A stretch of 64,000 nt of DNA from Proteobacteria bacterium ST_bin11 (GCA_002083615.1 MSXO01000053.1:1-64000); one strand, 5' to 3'. Positions 1 through 9,846 are shown, counted from the stretch's first letter. A program made the numbers and translations. Notes: generated from the sequence alone by a model not told the origin.

Positions 1-1
1 T

Positions 2-1132
2 ATGGTAGGGATGGGCGCTTACGATATCAATAAAGGCTTGGGCGATATTGTAGCGGCTGATCTTACTGAGACTCCTGAGCGTTTACGGCAAGTCGATTTT
101 TTCGCACCGGACGATTTTTCCATATCAGAGCGAGTATTAGTGGGACAAGATTCTTTGCCGATAGCTAAAGCCGAAGATCTAGCAGGTAAATCAGTGCATG
201 TCAGACCATCTTCCAGTTACTACCAGAGTCTGGCGGCATTGAACGAGCAATTCAAAAGTACCGCAAAACAACCGATTAATATCGTTGCTGTGCCGGATGC
301 TATCGAAGATGAAGACTTAATGGAAATGCTGAATGCTGGCTTGTTAAGTGTAACTATAATCGATGATTGGAATGCCAAAATTTGGTCCAAAATCCTGCCG
401 AATATTGCAATGACCGACGTATCCATTCGTACCAATGGCCGTCTGGGATGGGCTTTTCGCAAGGATAGCCCGGAGCTAAAGTCAGCGGTACAAGATTTTT
501 ATACGAATCACGTTAGAAAGCATCACCTTATCGAACAAACTATCATTTCGTTCAACAAACGCATTCGACAAATTCAAAACAATACTGACGACGAGGAATG
601 GCGCCGTTTTGCAGGTATGTTAAAACTGTTTGAGAAATATGGAGACCTCTACAGATTCGATCCCCTAATGCTTGCTGCTCAAGGGTTCCAAGAGTCCCAC
701 CTTAATCAGGAAATCCGGAGTCCACGGGGTGCGATAGGCGTGATGCAAGTATTGCCATCAACCGGAAAAAGTTTGCAAGTTGGTGACGTCCAGAAATTAG
801 AACCCAATATACACGCTGGCGCAAAATATCTGGATGATTTGATGGCGCGTTACTTCAGAAATGAGGATTTAAGTGAGGACGACCGAACTCTATTTGCCTT
901 TGCCTGCTACAACGCGGGTCCAGGCACCATTAGTCGTTTACGGCGCGAAGCGGAAAAGCGCGGGTTTAACCCTAATCGCTGGTTCAATAACCTAGAAATT
1001 GTGGTTGCTGAGAAAGTGGGGTGGGAGACAACCACTTATGTTCGGAATATCTATAAATACTACGTAGCATACAAATTACAATTGGAAATTCAACAACACA
1101 AGCAAAACGCCAGAGGGCTGTTTACGCCATAG
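2..1132 (+). CDS. mltF: MltF-like membrane-bound lytic transglycosylase (5' end outside window)
   Basis: Cleaves peptidoglycan glycan strands in the periplasm. The visible 376 residues hold the end of a periplasmic solute-binding-like domain (about 1-185) and then a Slt/GEWL lysozyme-fold domain (about 200-360). The catalytic glutamate is E231 in the QES motif, followed by the GAIGVMQ and CYNAGPGT family motifs. This two-domain order is that of MltF. The methionine at base 2 lies inside the binding domain, so it is not the true start; the signal peptide and first domain lobe lie to the left of the window. The gene ends at TAG and is followed by about 400 bases without a gene. Confidence 0.85.
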   Translation: MVGMGAYDINKGLGDIVAADLTETPERLRQVDFFAPDDFSISERVLVGQDSLPIAKAEDLAGKSVHVRPSSSYYQSLAALNEQFKSTAKQPINIVAVPDAIEDEDLMEMLNAGLLSVTIIDDWNAKIWSKILPNIAMTDVSIRTNGRLGWAFRKDSPELKSAVQDFYTNHVRKHHLIEQTIISFNKRIRQIQNNTDDEEWRRFAGMLKLFEKYGDLYRFDPLMLAAQGFQESHLNQEIRSPRGAIGVMQVLPSTGKSLQVGDVQKLEPNIHAGAKYLDDLMARYFRNEDLSEDDRTLFAFACYNAGPGTISRLRREAEKRGFNPNRWFNNLEIVVAEKVGWETTTYVRNIYKYYVAYKLQLEIQQHKQNARGLFTP

Positions 1133-1527
1133 CGTCGGTTAGGATTTTCCAAAAAGATCTCCGATGAATACTTCAAATGCCGAAGCTAAATTGTTTTTGC
1201 CAGGTTATATTTGGTCGTGTCAGCCACATAGCCGGCTATTGGGAGAAAGCAAGACCATATATGGTAGTTGGCGAAAACGTATACCATGAGTTCCGGCGAA
1301 TGCCGTACGAATGGCACCTTACTACTTGCTTGTTATCGGATTCCTGGAGTTCCGCCTTTAATTGGAGTTGATCGCGTAAGCGGAGGCATGTACCAAAATC
1401 AGCATAACAATGGCGATGGTGATGCGTTGTTTTGTGGAATTTGACCTTTTCTGCGGGTGACTAAGTGACCCTTGAGTCATTCCTCAAGTCGCATGCGTTG
1501 TTGGTCCGGCAGTTCGATATTGAATAT
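1133..1527. other. Intergenic stretch without a recognisable gene
   Basis: About 395 bases between two convergent genes. Short open frames exist but show no family motif, no good ribosome binding site and no protein-like composition. I see no tRNA and no clear terminator hairpin with a T-tract. Confidence 0.5.
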
Positions 1528-2316
1528 TCAGACCTTTCCAACAAGGCCTGCACCCAGCAAAGCCATCAAAAAAAGCAGCCAATCATTGACGATATGCGCC
1601 CCGGTGGATACCCAAATGTTTTTGGTCAGAATCCACGGTAGCGTAAGCACCATGCGGGCGGAGCCGATAATGACGATGCACTGGATCCAGTTCCAGTCGT
1701 AGGTGGGCAAGTGGATGAGGCCAAAGATAACCGAGGTCATCACCCAGGTGCAAATGATCGCGCCCTTTCGCCCCATGCCCAAGCTTTTCGAACACCACTG
1801 CAAAACAGCCAGAAATGGCAGGAGTGTGATGACTTCCTCGCCGAAAAGTTGGGGGATGGTCTTGGCGAAGAAGACGAGGCGTCCGGCCAAGTCCAGATCG
1901 CCTAATTGCGACATCGAACCATTGGCTGTGACCTCGGTCAAGGCGTTGACGATGGCGCCAACGCTCATGCTCACGACGATGTTGAGGAAAGCGAAGCCGA
2001 ACATCAGTTTCACTTCACGCCCACCCACCTTACCGAAGATCGACTTCCAGTGACCGGGCGCGACAAAAGCCAGCCCGAGCAGTGGAATGGCCGGCATTAA
2101 TATCGCCGGGCCAAATTCCTTGAAAATGCCGTTCGGCCAGGGAATCGGCAAGACCAATATCGAAAAGCCGATGGCGACCATCGCTACCACAAAGAGCCAT
2201 TGCCTGTTGGAAATGGACGTTGGCACTCCGTTATAGAACGGGAAGTCGCTCGTAGGATCTTCCAGGCTGGAGAACCGGCCTTGGTTTGTGGCAGTGCTGG
2301 GAGTAGAGGATGTCAT
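1528..2316 (-). CDS. CPBP-family intramembrane metalloprotease
   Basis: A 262-residue polytopic membrane protein with several hydrophobic segments (first around 38-60). The CPBP (CAAX protease / bacteriocin-processing) signature is visible: paired glutamates E160-E161 (FGEE), histidine H202 in FGLIHLP and H241 in the HIVND motif. The EExxxR form of motif 1 is not strict here because no arginine follows, so catalytic activity is likely but not certain. It is the last gene of a three-gene minus-strand cluster, 31 bases after the lipoprotein gene. The family includes prenyl-protein proteases and immunity proteins; the substrate cannot be told from sequence. Confidence 0.75.
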   Translation of the reverse strand: MTSSTPSTATNQGRFSSLEDPTSDFPFYNGVPTSISNRQWLFVVAMVAIGFSILVLPIPWPNGIFKEFGPAILMPAIPLLGLAFVAPGHWKSIFGKVGGREVKLMFGFAFLNIVVSMSVGAIVNALTEVTANGSMSQLGDLDLAGRLVFFAKTIPQLFGEEVITLLPFLAVLQWCSKSLGMGRKGAIICTWVMTSVIFGLIHLPTYDWNWIQCIVIIGSARMVLTLPWILTKNIWVSTGAHIVNDWLLFLMALLGAGLVGKV

Positions 2317-2347
2317 AAGGAATAGGTTTCTTGGTTTGAGTAGTGGG

Positions 2348-3181
2348 TCATTTCATCAGAGCCAGGCATTCGTCGGCACTGATGAGCCAAAGGTATTGCT
2401 TGAAACGGGATGAGTCTGTTTCGTAGGGGGCGTCACCCAAATAAACCGTGTTGCTCATGCCGAAGCGCTCCATGTCGGCGACGGAAAATCCCCAGCCAAT
2501 CTGCTCGGCGTAACCAGGGCGCTTTTCCAGTACGTCACCGACTGCGCACACTGCAAAGGCGTCGTTGAGACCCAGTTTCGCGTAGAAGTCCGCCTCGTCC
2601 TTCAGTGTCACCTTCGTGGTCTCGGCAAAATCCCGAAAGAAGGCGGCCCGTTGTTCGGGCGATGCGTCCTTGGGGACATATTGAGCCAATTGGTCTTCCA
2701 AGCTCACGCCCTTGCGTGCGGCCAGTAGATGGAACTGCCGCTCGTTGCCGTGCCAGCCGACGAAGGCGTCGGCGCGGATGACTCGCGCCCGTCCGGCGGG
2801 GAAGATGTAGTCAGCGCAGGAAGAGAAGCAGATGACATCGACCTCGACCACCAACGCCATGTCGCGTACCCAGCGGCCGACATGGCGTCCTTCGACCGTG
2901 TCGCCACCACCGGAGCTGATGACCAGCCGGGTGACTTGGCCGCGCGTGATGCCAGCCACGGCGGCGTCGAAGGCCGCGGTGCTGGCCTTGGAGAAGTTGC
3001 CGGTGTAGGTCACCGTGTCGCCCTGAACACGCACTTGCGCGGGTTCGGCTCTGGCGCGCTCGATCTCCGGCGGCTTGTCTCCCCCGACCACGGTCGTGCT
3101 CGCGCACCCCGCTGCAACCATGGTGCACACCATAAGCGCCATTCGGGCGCGCTTGTTGAGCCCCTGCATCAGTGTGTCCAT
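2348..3181 (-). CDS. Lipoprotein with ClpP/crotonase-like fold
   Basis: I place the start at the ATG overlapping the stop of the upstream peptidase gene (TAATG), giving 277 residues; an ATG 12 codons upstream is less likely. The N-terminus is a lipoprotein signal peptide with lipobox VAAGC, predicting an envelope-anchored protein. The body has ISSGGGD, CFSSCADY and FVGWHG motifs typical of predicted periplasmic proteins with a ClpP-like serine-protease/crotonase fold. The exact catalytic residues are not certain; the serine in FSSC is the best nucleophile candidate. Translational coupling with the M13 peptidase suggests joint work on envelope peptides. Function unproven. Confidence 0.7.
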   Translation of the reverse strand: MDTLMQGLNKRARMALMVCTMVAAGCASTTVVGGDKPPEIERARAEPAQVRVQGDTVTYTGNFSKASTAAFDAAVAGITRGQVTRLVISSGGGDTVEGRHVGRWVRDMALVVEVDVICFSSCADYIFPAGRARVIRADAFVGWHGNERQFHLLAARKGVSLEDQLAQYVPKDASPEQRAAFFRDFAETTKVTLKDEADFYAKLGLNDAFAVCAVGDVLEKRPGYAEQIGWGFSVADMERFGMSNTVYLGDAPYETDSSRFKQYLWLISADECLALMK

Positions 3182-5253
3182 TACCAGATTACCACGCGAT
3201 CTTTGGGGTCGCGCCACATCGGGTCACCTGGCTGGGTGCCAAAAGCCCGGTGGAAGGCGTCGAGATGCAGCAGTGGCGCGATGGCACGCACCGAGGCGAT
3301 AGCATGGACATCGACCGATACCAGGTACCGCAACCGCTCCGGACGTGCCTTGTAGGCCCAGGTCTGCGTCCATGCCACGAAGCAGCGCTGGTCGGCGGTC
3401 AGTCCATCGACATCCGGCATCGGGTTCTTCGCCAAGTAGCGCTGCAAGGCAGCATGGGCGAGCGTGATGCCGCCGAGATCGGCGGTGTTTTCCGTCACGG
3501 TCATGGCGCCGTTATGCATCAGGCCAGGCAGGATCTCGTATTGGCTGTACTGATCGACCAGAACGTCGGCGCGCCTCTTGAACTCGGCGTTCGCCTGCGG
3601 CGTCCACCAGTCGCGCAGGTTGCCTTGCGGGTCGTACTGACGACCCAGGCTGTCGAAGCCATGGGTGATCTCGTGGCCTATCACGCCGCCGATGGCGCAG
3701 TAGTTGGCGGCAGGATCGCCGCCCGGCTTGTAGAACGGCGACTGAAGAATGGCTGCCGTGATATCGATGGTGTTAGTGGTGAAGTTGTAGGCGGAGTTCA
3801 CTGCAATCGGCGTGGTTTTGGTCGCCACGGCAAAACGGTTGTTGAGCACGGGCTTGTCGACCTGCGCCATGTCACGCTGAAACGCGAAACGGCTGGCGCG
3901 CTGCACGTTGCCGAAATGGTCGTCCGGGCGAATGTCGAGCGCGCTGAAGTCTACCCACGCCTCGGGGTAGCCGACCTGAATGTCGATTTTGCCCAGTTTC
4001 TCCAGCGCCGCGCTACGGGTCGCCTCATCCAGCCAGGCATTGTTGCGCAGGCGGGTGGCGAATTCGTCCTTGATGTGCCCGACCATCTCGGTAATCTCAT
4101 GTCGAGTGGATTCCGAAAAATAGCTTTGCACATACAATTGAGACAGCGGGTGATACAGCTGTGCACCGATTTGCTGGGTAACGACGCGTTCCTGCTCGGG
4201 CGGGTTTTTCAGGCCCTTGCGCTCCGTCGTGAACGCTTCTTCCTGCAAACGCCACGGTTGTCCCAACTCCGAGGCGCGGCTGGCCAGCAAGAACCAGCGC
4301 AGCAGCAACTTGACCTCATCGACTGAACGCTCGGTCAGCATTTTTTGCAGCGCCTTCATGGCTTGGATATCCACCACCTGCACCCGCGCGGGCGCGGCGA
4401 CGCCCAGCTCGGCCAGGAAGGCGCGCAGGTCAAGCGCCGGCACCAGCGCCTGCGCCTGATCCAGCGTCATGATGTTGTAGGTGTTGGCCGGATCGCGCTG
4501 CTGCAGCGGTGTCAACATCGCGCCCGCCGCTTGCTTTTCCATGGTCAGGATATTGGTCGCTTGAGTTTTGGCAGCGTCGATGGGCTCGCCGATGCCGTGC
4601 AGCATGGCCACGATGTACATGTGATACAGGTCGCGTAACTTCTGGTGCTCGGGTTGGGCGTACTCGTCCTGTTCGAGCAGTAGCGCGCCGGGTGCCAGCA
4701 ACAATACGCCGGTGCTACTGTCCTTGGCATCTGGCATGGCCCCGGCCATGATCAGCGGCGAACCGCCCACCGCGTCCTGTAGCCGGCCGGCGAGGCGGCC
4801 ATAATCAGCCGGCGTGCCACCCGCCGCTGCGATGCGCTGCATATCTGCCTCCAGCTCTGTGATGCCCTCGGCCTCAAGCCGCTGGAGGCCCCGGGCATCA
4901 CGGCGCGCGTTGTCCATGGCCGCCCGGTAAAAGTCACCCACTTGCTGGCGCGGGCTGCCCTTGGGTGCATCGGTCGTCGCAGCGGCCTCTTTGATCAGGG
5001 TCAGCAGCTGCTTGTCCAGATTATGCCCCAGCAGCACAAAACCGCCGACGTCCGGGTCGCTGGGCGCAATTTCGATCTTCTTGAGCCAGTTACCCGCTGC
5101 GTAGCGATAGAAGTCCTCGCGCGGGTTGACGCGGGTATCCATATTGGCCGGCGAATAGCCCAATGCCGGCACATCATCCGGATTGGTGTCGGCAAGCGCC
5201 AGAGGACTGGTACAAGCTGCAACAAGAGTTAAAGCAAAAAAGCGATTTGTCAT
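3181..5253 (-). CDS. M13-family zinc metallopeptidase (neprilysin/PepO-like)
   Basis: An exported 690-residue zinc endopeptidase for peptides. The gluzincin motif HEITH lies at residues 527-531 and the third zinc ligand is in ENTAD (E588), both hallmark M13 motifs; the catalytic-domain motif NSAYNF is also present upstream. The start is placed at the ATG at 5253, which opens a clean signal peptide (MTNRFFALTL, then a hydrophobic core ending ALA). An earlier in-frame ATG at 5316 would add 21 residues ahead of that signal. Length is normal for the family (about 650-700). It is first gene of the cluster with the ClpP-fold lipoprotein and CPBP protease, so the three may form an envelope proteolysis unit. 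Confidence 0.92.
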   Translation of the reverse strand: MTNRFFALTLVAACTSPLALADTNPDDVPALGYSPANMDTRVNPREDFYRYAAGNWLKKIEIAPSDPDVGGFVLLGHNLDKQLLTLIKEAAATTDAPKGSPRQQVGDFYRAAMDNARRDARGLQRLEAEGITELEADMQRIAAAGGTPADYGRLAGRLQDAVGGSPLIMAGAMPDAKDSSTGVLLLAPGALLLEQDEYAQPEHQKLRDLYHMYIVAMLHGIGEPIDAAKTQATNILTMEKQAAGAMLTPLQQRDPANTYNIMTLDQAQALVPALDLRAFLAELGVAAPARVQVVDIQAMKALQKMLTERSVDEVKLLLRWFLLASRASELGQPWRLQEEAFTTERKGLKNPPEQERVVTQQIGAQLYHPLSQLYVQSYFSESTRHEITEMVGHIKDEFATRLRNNAWLDEATRSAALEKLGKIDIQVGYPEAWVDFSALDIRPDDHFGNVQRASRFAFQRDMAQVDKPVLNNRFAVATKTTPIAVNSAYNFTTNTIDITAAILQSPFYKPGGDPAANYCAIGGVIGHEITHGFDSLGRQYDPQGNLRDWWTPQANAEFKRRADVLVDQYSQYEILPGLMHNGAMTVTENTADLGGITLAHAALQRYLAKNPMPDVDGLTADQRCFVAWTQTWAYKARPERLRYLVSVDVHAIASVRAIAPLLHLDAFHRAFGTQPGDPMWRDPKDRVVIW

Positions 5254-5633
5254 GAAAATAGATGGCCTGGAAATGAGTTGGAAAACTTCAGCGGTATGGC
5301 CTATCGGCCAGCGCATTAACTGTAATCGCCATGGTGAATATTGCCGCCGTAATCAAAGTGCAGGTAAAAGTCATATTACATGCGCCACCCGCTTCAAATA
5401 CAACGCTGCTATCGCCGCTCAATAACATAACCAGTGGCTGCCTTGATATAGGAATCAACGGCCGTTTTCACCGGTATACACAACTGTTATTTAAGTAATA
5501 AAAACGCGGCCCTTTTAGGGGCCAAGCTATGGTACCGAAGGAACAATCTTGAAAGTCTTGTTCCTAAATCGGTTCAAGTAACGCGACCGCGATAAGAATG
5601 GCGAGCTGCGTTTAAAAAACGTCTTCGTGACGG
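5254..5633. other. Intergenic region upstream of the peptidase cluster
   Basis: About 380 bases that should carry the promoter of the minus-strand peptidase cluster and the end of the neighbouring small gene. A short GGCCC/GGGCC stem is visible near 5508-5523. No gene or known RNA is recognisable. Confidence 0.4.
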
Positions 5634-6101
5634 TCAAAACTTCGGTTTGTTGGCTTCAACCGCATTACAGTCGGCTGCGAAATCGCCAGCACCGCCACTC
5701 ATGGACAGTTTCCCTGTCAGACGGTCGATGCGAAGCTTGGGTTGGCTTAAAAAATTGATGTGCACCACGCCCGTAATCTCATGGTCATTTATAAAAAGTT
5801 CTTCGATGGGGTACCAGCCATTATTGTCACCACTCATGAGCGCAGGCATCATAGGATCCGGGATCCGCATCCGGCCTGTTCCTGATGAAATCTCAACCGT
5901 GCTGCCGCCTGAAAATGGACGACGTACTTGTGTCTGCGCGACCCCCATTTTGTTCTCTTTGTTCTTGAAGTCATATTGATTGACAGTGGTGCTTTGTGTA
6001 CCCATAACCGTTCCATTGCCATTGCAAGAGAGGGTCAGAGACTCTGCGGATGCCAATACTGGAAAAAATAAGACTAAGGCAAATTTGCTTCTTTTTAACA
6101 T
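5634..6101 (-). CDS. Small secreted protein of unknown function
   Basis: A 155-residue protein with a clear signal peptide: MLKRSK, a hydrophobic stretch FALVLFFPVLA and an ASA cleavage site. The ATG at 6101 has a GGGAG ribosome binding site 5 bases upstream; a GTG two codons earlier overlaps that site and is less likely. The mature part is beta-rich by composition with two cysteines, one near each end (C26 in LSCNG and one in ADCNA), that could form a disulfide. I do not recognise the family. It stands alone, with long gaps on both sides. Confidence 0.6.
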   Translation of the reverse strand: MLKRSKFALVLFFPVLASAESLTLSCNGNGTVMGTQSTTVNQYDFKNKENKMGVAQTQVRRPFSGGSTVEISSGTGRMRIPDPMMPALMSGDNNGWYPIEELFINDHEITGVVHINFLSQPKLRIDRLTGKLSMSGGAGDFAADCNAVEANKPKF

Positions 6102-6702
6102 GTTCACTCCCGTTTGAAAAAATAGTTACCGCATCGAAAAAAAAGCGCTTGTAGGGCAACGCATAATCTGTTTTCTATTGCCGCTATGCGCAAATTTCAC
6201 CATCGGCCATCAGCGACAGATACAGTTTAACGTCCTGGAAGCCATATGCAGGAGCATAGGGCAAATCGCGCACGAATTTTTGCTCTGGCAAACCGGGCGC
6301 ATGCTTCGCCTAAGTGTTAGCAAACGAACCGAATTCGAGCCTTCGATATATGGTGACAGCTGATGGCGCGCCCTTCCATATCCCGGAGCCAAGATTGCAG
6401 GTAATAAGTAGTTTGGCCCCTTTTCTTGTTTTACAAAGCAACGGCTTTTAAAGTCAATGGTTCATCAACCAAAGCGTAAATTGTATGATTCAGTCGCACA
6501 AGCCAGAGCGTCGATCATCATTATTTTGAATTGTATGACTTCTTACGACATTACTCTAGCTTGAGCCTGCAAACACTATCTCAAGCCTGTACCGATTTCT
6601 TGCCTTCGGTTAAATAGGCAGCATAACCAACGGCAGGGATTTCTTTTTGAATCCTAGCGTTTTGTTTACTTTTTTGGGGCCCCCTCTCTATGGCCCATTA
6701 CG
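6102..6702. other. Long intergenic region before the MscS gene
   Basis: About 600 bases between divergent genes. It must hold both promoters. Two direct copies of AATTGTATGA lie near 6479 and 6530, about 50 bases apart. No coding region is convincing. Confidence 0.4.
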
Positions 6703-8364
6703 ATGATTATTATGAGCCGAAAACTGATCCTACTTTCCTGGCTGTTAGTCTTGCTGGCCGCTGTCTCCTGGCCGATACCGGCAATGTCCCGAGAAGCCCA
6801 TGCCGCCGATTTGACCAAGCTTGCCGAACGATCGCCTAAAGAGTCGGGTGTCGCCATGCCGATCGAGCTCATGAACCGGCATATTTTTACGATTCGATCG
6901 AGCGCGATGGGGTATACGCAGGAGGAACGGGCGATTTCGATCAAGCAGCGCATCGCAGCAGCGATGGAAAAAGGTGGCGATGACAAGATATCGATCCGCC
7001 CAGCACCGGATGACGGACGAATTGTCGAGCTGAATGGTTTGGCCGTTTTTCAGGTCAGGGCCAGTGATGCTGATCCACTAACCGGCGAGACGACAGACGA
7101 ATTGGCCCATAACGCATCTCGGAACCTGGAAATTGCCGTGCGTGAAGCACGTGAACAGCTCAATCCTCAGGTCATTTTGCGAGGCGTCGGTTTGTGCACG
7201 CTGGCCAGCGTGATTTTTATTCTGGCATACCGAATAGTCCGCTGGGGCGAATGTTGTCTTATAGGGCACTTAAGGCACTGGCTGGCCACCCACGAAGCCA
7301 AACTCACACTCACGATGCAACCTCAGATGGCGGTCAATTTTGCCATTTTCGGAGTTCGTCTTGTCAAATGGACGCTCATGATTACCCTTGGCTATGCATG
7401 GGCAACCTTCAGCTTGCGCCAGTTTCCATATACCCGACCGTGGGGAGAAACGCTGAACAGCTATTTGATTGATACTATCGAGAGCATATTGCTGGCTATT
7501 GCCGGCGCGCTACCTGGATTGCTGGTCGTGTTTCTCATCGTGATTGTCACCCGTTACGCCGCACAAATGCTGACGCTATATTTTTCCCGGGTCGAATCGG
7601 GAGAATTCGTCTTACACTGGCTGGATGCGGAAACGGCTAAGCCGACGCGTAAAATCAGCCAGACGCTGCTATGGCTATTCGCTTTAGCTATGGCCTACCC
7701 TTATTTGCCGGGCAGCCACACCGAAGCGTTTAAGGGCCTGAGCGTATTAGTCGGCCTGATGCTGTCCATTGGCGCATCCGGCGTCGTCGGACAGGCGGCG
7801 AGCGGTTTGATTATGATTTATTCCCGTGCTCTGCGCGAAGGCGAATACGTCAAAATAGGTGAGATAGCGGGGGTGGTCACCTCGATCGGCATTTTTTCGA
7901 CCAAAATTAAAACTTCCAGCGGCGAAGAGGTAAATATGCCGAACGCCAATATAGTCAGTACAAACACCGTCAATTCGTCGCGACTGGCCGAAGGCAGGGG
8001 CTTGGTGTTGCACACGTCGGTGACCATTGGTTATAACTCGCCTTGGCGACAGGTTCATGCCATGCTGCTCAGCGCCGCCAAGCGCACGCCCGGCGTTTGC
8101 ACCAATCCCAAGCCGTATGTCATGCAGACAGCACTATCCGATTTTTATGTGGAATACCGACTGTGCCTGCAAATAGAACGCCCCGAAATCCGGCGGGCCA
8201 CTCTGACCGCGCTCCATGCCAATATTCAGGACATTTTCAACGAGTTCGAGGTGCAAATCATGTCACCGCATTACAAAGCCGACCCTGCCGATAAGGTGTG
8301 TGTGCCAAAAGAGCAATGGTTTGCTGCACCCGCTACCAAGGTAGATGGACACGAAATGGATTAG
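6703..8364 (+). CDS. MscS-family mechanosensitive ion channel
   Basis: A 553-residue inner-membrane channel. The N-terminus is a signal-like hydrophobic segment (LLSWLLVLLAAVSWPIPA), followed by a periplasmic region of about 120 residues, then several transmembrane helices. The pore helix and beta domain of the MscS fold are visible from about residue 340: GASGVVGQAASGLIM, REGEYVKIGE, and SSGEEVNMPNANIVS. The C-terminal alpha/beta vestibule follows. It would release solutes on osmotic downshock. It is longer than E. coli MscS (286) and nearer in size to intermediate YbdG/YnaI-like channels. Two nearby ATGs (6703, 6712) are possible starts and neither has a strong ribosome binding site. Confidence 0.87.
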   Translation: MIIMSRKLILLSWLLVLLAAVSWPIPAMSREAHAADLTKLAERSPKESGVAMPIELMNRHIFTIRSSAMGYTQEERAISIKQRIAAAMEKGGDDKISIRPAPDDGRIVELNGLAVFQVRASDADPLTGETTDELAHNASRNLEIAVREAREQLNPQVILRGVGLCTLASVIFILAYRIVRWGECCLIGHLRHWLATHEAKLTLTMQPQMAVNFAIFGVRLVKWTLMITLGYAWATFSLRQFPYTRPWGETLNSYLIDTIESILLAIAGALPGLLVVFLIVIVTRYAAQMLTLYFSRVESGEFVLHWLDAETAKPTRKISQTLLWLFALAMAYPYLPGSHTEAFKGLSVLVGLMLSIGASGVVGQAASGLIMIYSRALREGEYVKIGEIAGVVTSIGIFSTKIKTSSGEEVNMPNANIVSTNTVNSSRLAEGRGLVLHTSVTIGYNSPWRQVHAMLLSAAKRTPGVCTNPKPYVMQTALSDFYVEYRLCLQIERPEIRRATLTALHANIQDIFNEFEVQIMSPHYKADPADKVCVPKEQWFAAPATKVDGHEMD

Positions 8365-8465
8365 TCCCTTTCCAAAAGACAGCCGCCTATATTAAGATCG
8401 AAAATTTAGCCAGCACCCTAAATGGCCGGTTTTGAGCCTACATCTAAGGCCGAGCCTGCAAAATT

Positions 8466-8767
8466 TTAGAGCGTTTCCAACTCTATTTTTACCTTTTTAC
8501 CGAGCGCGGCGGCAGCGCTCACTATGGTAGTCAAGGTTAAACTGGTATCTTCTTCATCCAACAATCGATTAAGCGAAGCTCTGCTGGTGTGCATTTTTTT
8601 GCCATCGCTGTTTTACTGAGTTTAAGCGCTGACATGCCTTCTGATATTTGCCAAGCAATGACCCGTTTGGTTGCTACCGTCGTGACTTCCTCAAGAATAG
8701 CTTCCTCGCTCAGGAAGCCATCGAAGTCGTTGCCGATGTGAGAACTCTCTTCATGTTGACTGTTAAT
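8466..8767 (-). pseudogene. Frameshifted XRE-family antitoxin (HigA-like)
   Basis: Read on the minus strand this gives about 100 residues of a helix-turn-helix antitoxin. An upstream part ends KLSKTAMAKK, and a downstream part starts MHTSRASLNRLLDEED and ends KKVKIELETL before TAA at 8466. The two halves are in different frames, and the junction is a run of seven A (about 8593-8599) where eight would keep the frame. The first in-frame codon after the upstream stop is ATT at 8767, preceded by GAGGTAAG, so the start may also be lost. It lies 20 bases downstream of the dead toxin gene, the order of HigBA-type systems. Confidence 0.7.
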
Positions 8768-8787
8768 TGCTTACCTCATAATGCTTT

Positions 8788-9099
8788 TTATCGGTGCTTT
8801 GCCAAATCGATTGCTGGCTTCGGTGTTTTTTGACTTTTCTTAATAAAGCCAAGCAGCAAAATCATCGTATGTTTGTCGATAACAAACAGAACGCGAACTA
8901 TCCGGTTGTCCAACTTAATTCTAACCTCCCAAATGTCGCCTTCGATATGATCAACTAACGGCATACCGAGAGATCAACCGAATTGCACCGTTTTAATGTC
9001 TTCGCCAATCGTTTTTCTATCGTGGGCAGATAACTCTTCCAACCATTCTCAAACAGGTTCGCTGCTGGCTTCAGTTGCAAAAAATCTAACAAAAAGCAT
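8788..9099 (-). pseudogene. Gp49/HigB-type RelE-superfamily toxin, inactivated by two stop codons
   Basis: The frame from ATG 9099 to TAA 8788 encodes 103 codons matching phage Gp49-like / HigB mRNA-interferase toxins: MLFVRFFATEASSEPV, WLEELSAHDRK, GMPLVDHIEGDIWEVRIKL and FIKKSQKTPK. Two in-frame TGA codons interrupt it, at 9049-9051 (where family members usually have arginine, PVREWL) and at 8974-8976 (where a tryptophan is usual, GWPLGMPL). Both are one-step changes (CGA or TGG to TGA). No functional toxin can be made without readthrough. The antitoxin behind it is also broken, so the module is dead. Confidence 0.75.
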
Positions 9100-9222
9100 T
9101 GGATTGTTTTTGTAGCGTATCAAAATAGATACACCGCAGCGACACTATTTTCTGCCGCTCGGCGTCGGATCCAGCCAGTAGCGTGACAATAAATCTCCTT
9201 AAACAACCTTTAGGAGTTCGTC

Positions 9223-9846
9223 ATGAATCCGGAAAATCCAAGCAATCGACACACCCCCTGGAACAAAGGCAAGTTGATCGGCCAGAAGTCACCCCTTAAA
9301 TTGAAGGAAATTTGGGCCATTCGTATTCGGTTACAAATGGCGAAAAACACTCGCGAACTGGCGCTCTTCAATCTTGCCATTGATAGCAAGCTCCGGGGAT
9401 GCGATTTGGTCAAGCTTAAAGTCTGCGATGTGGCCCAAGGAGGTCGAGTGTCATCACGCGCAATGATCATGCAGCAGAAAACACATCGACCGGTGCAATT
9501 TGAGATTACAGAACAAACCAGGGACTCGTTAGCGAATTGGATTAGTCAGATGCAACTGAAGTCTGATGATTACCTTTTCTCAAGTCGAATTCACCATTCG
9601 CCACACCTTTCGACGCGGCAATATGCCCGAATAGTTGAGCACTGGGTGACGTCCATTGGTCTAGACCCTGCGGCATACGGAACTCATACCATGAGACGGA
9701 CAAAAGCGACCTTAATTTACCGTCGGACAAAAAACTTGCGCGCCGTTCAATTATTGCTGGGGCATACCAAGCTAGAAAGTACAGTGAGATATCTCGGCAT
9801 CGAGGTTGACGATGCTCTAGAGATTTCAGAGCAGACTGAAATTTAA
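9223..9846 (+). CDS. Short tyrosine recombinase / site-specific integrase
   Basis: A 207-residue protein made almost only of the catalytic domain of a tyrosine recombinase. The catalytic set is visible: R58 (LRGCDL), K86 (QQKTHRP), H155 and R158 (HTMRR), H181 (LLGHTK) and the nucleophile Y190 (STVRYLGI). An AGGAG site lies 7 bases before ATG. The family's usual core-binding domain is very short or missing, as in a widespread class of about 200-residue proteobacterial integrases. It lies beside a dead toxin-antitoxin pair and ahead of an element-like junk region, which fits an old mobile element. No att site is obvious. Confidence 0.85.
   Translation: MNPENPSNRHTPWNKGKLIGQKSPLKLKEIWAIRIRLQMAKNTRELALFNLAIDSKLRGCDLVKLKVCDVAQGGRVSSRAMIMQQKTHRPVQFEITEQTRDSLANWISQMQLKSDDYLFSSRIHHSPHLSTRQYARIVEHWVTSIGLDPAAYGTHTMRRTKATLIYRRTKNLRAVQLLLGHTKLESTVRYLGIEVDDALEISEQTEI

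Noticed and set aside
3172..4326. Long plus-strand open frame (384 codons) across the M13 peptidase gene
   Set aside because: It is antisense to a gene with clear zinc-protease motifs, has no family motif of its own and arises from the GC-rich codon use of the true gene.
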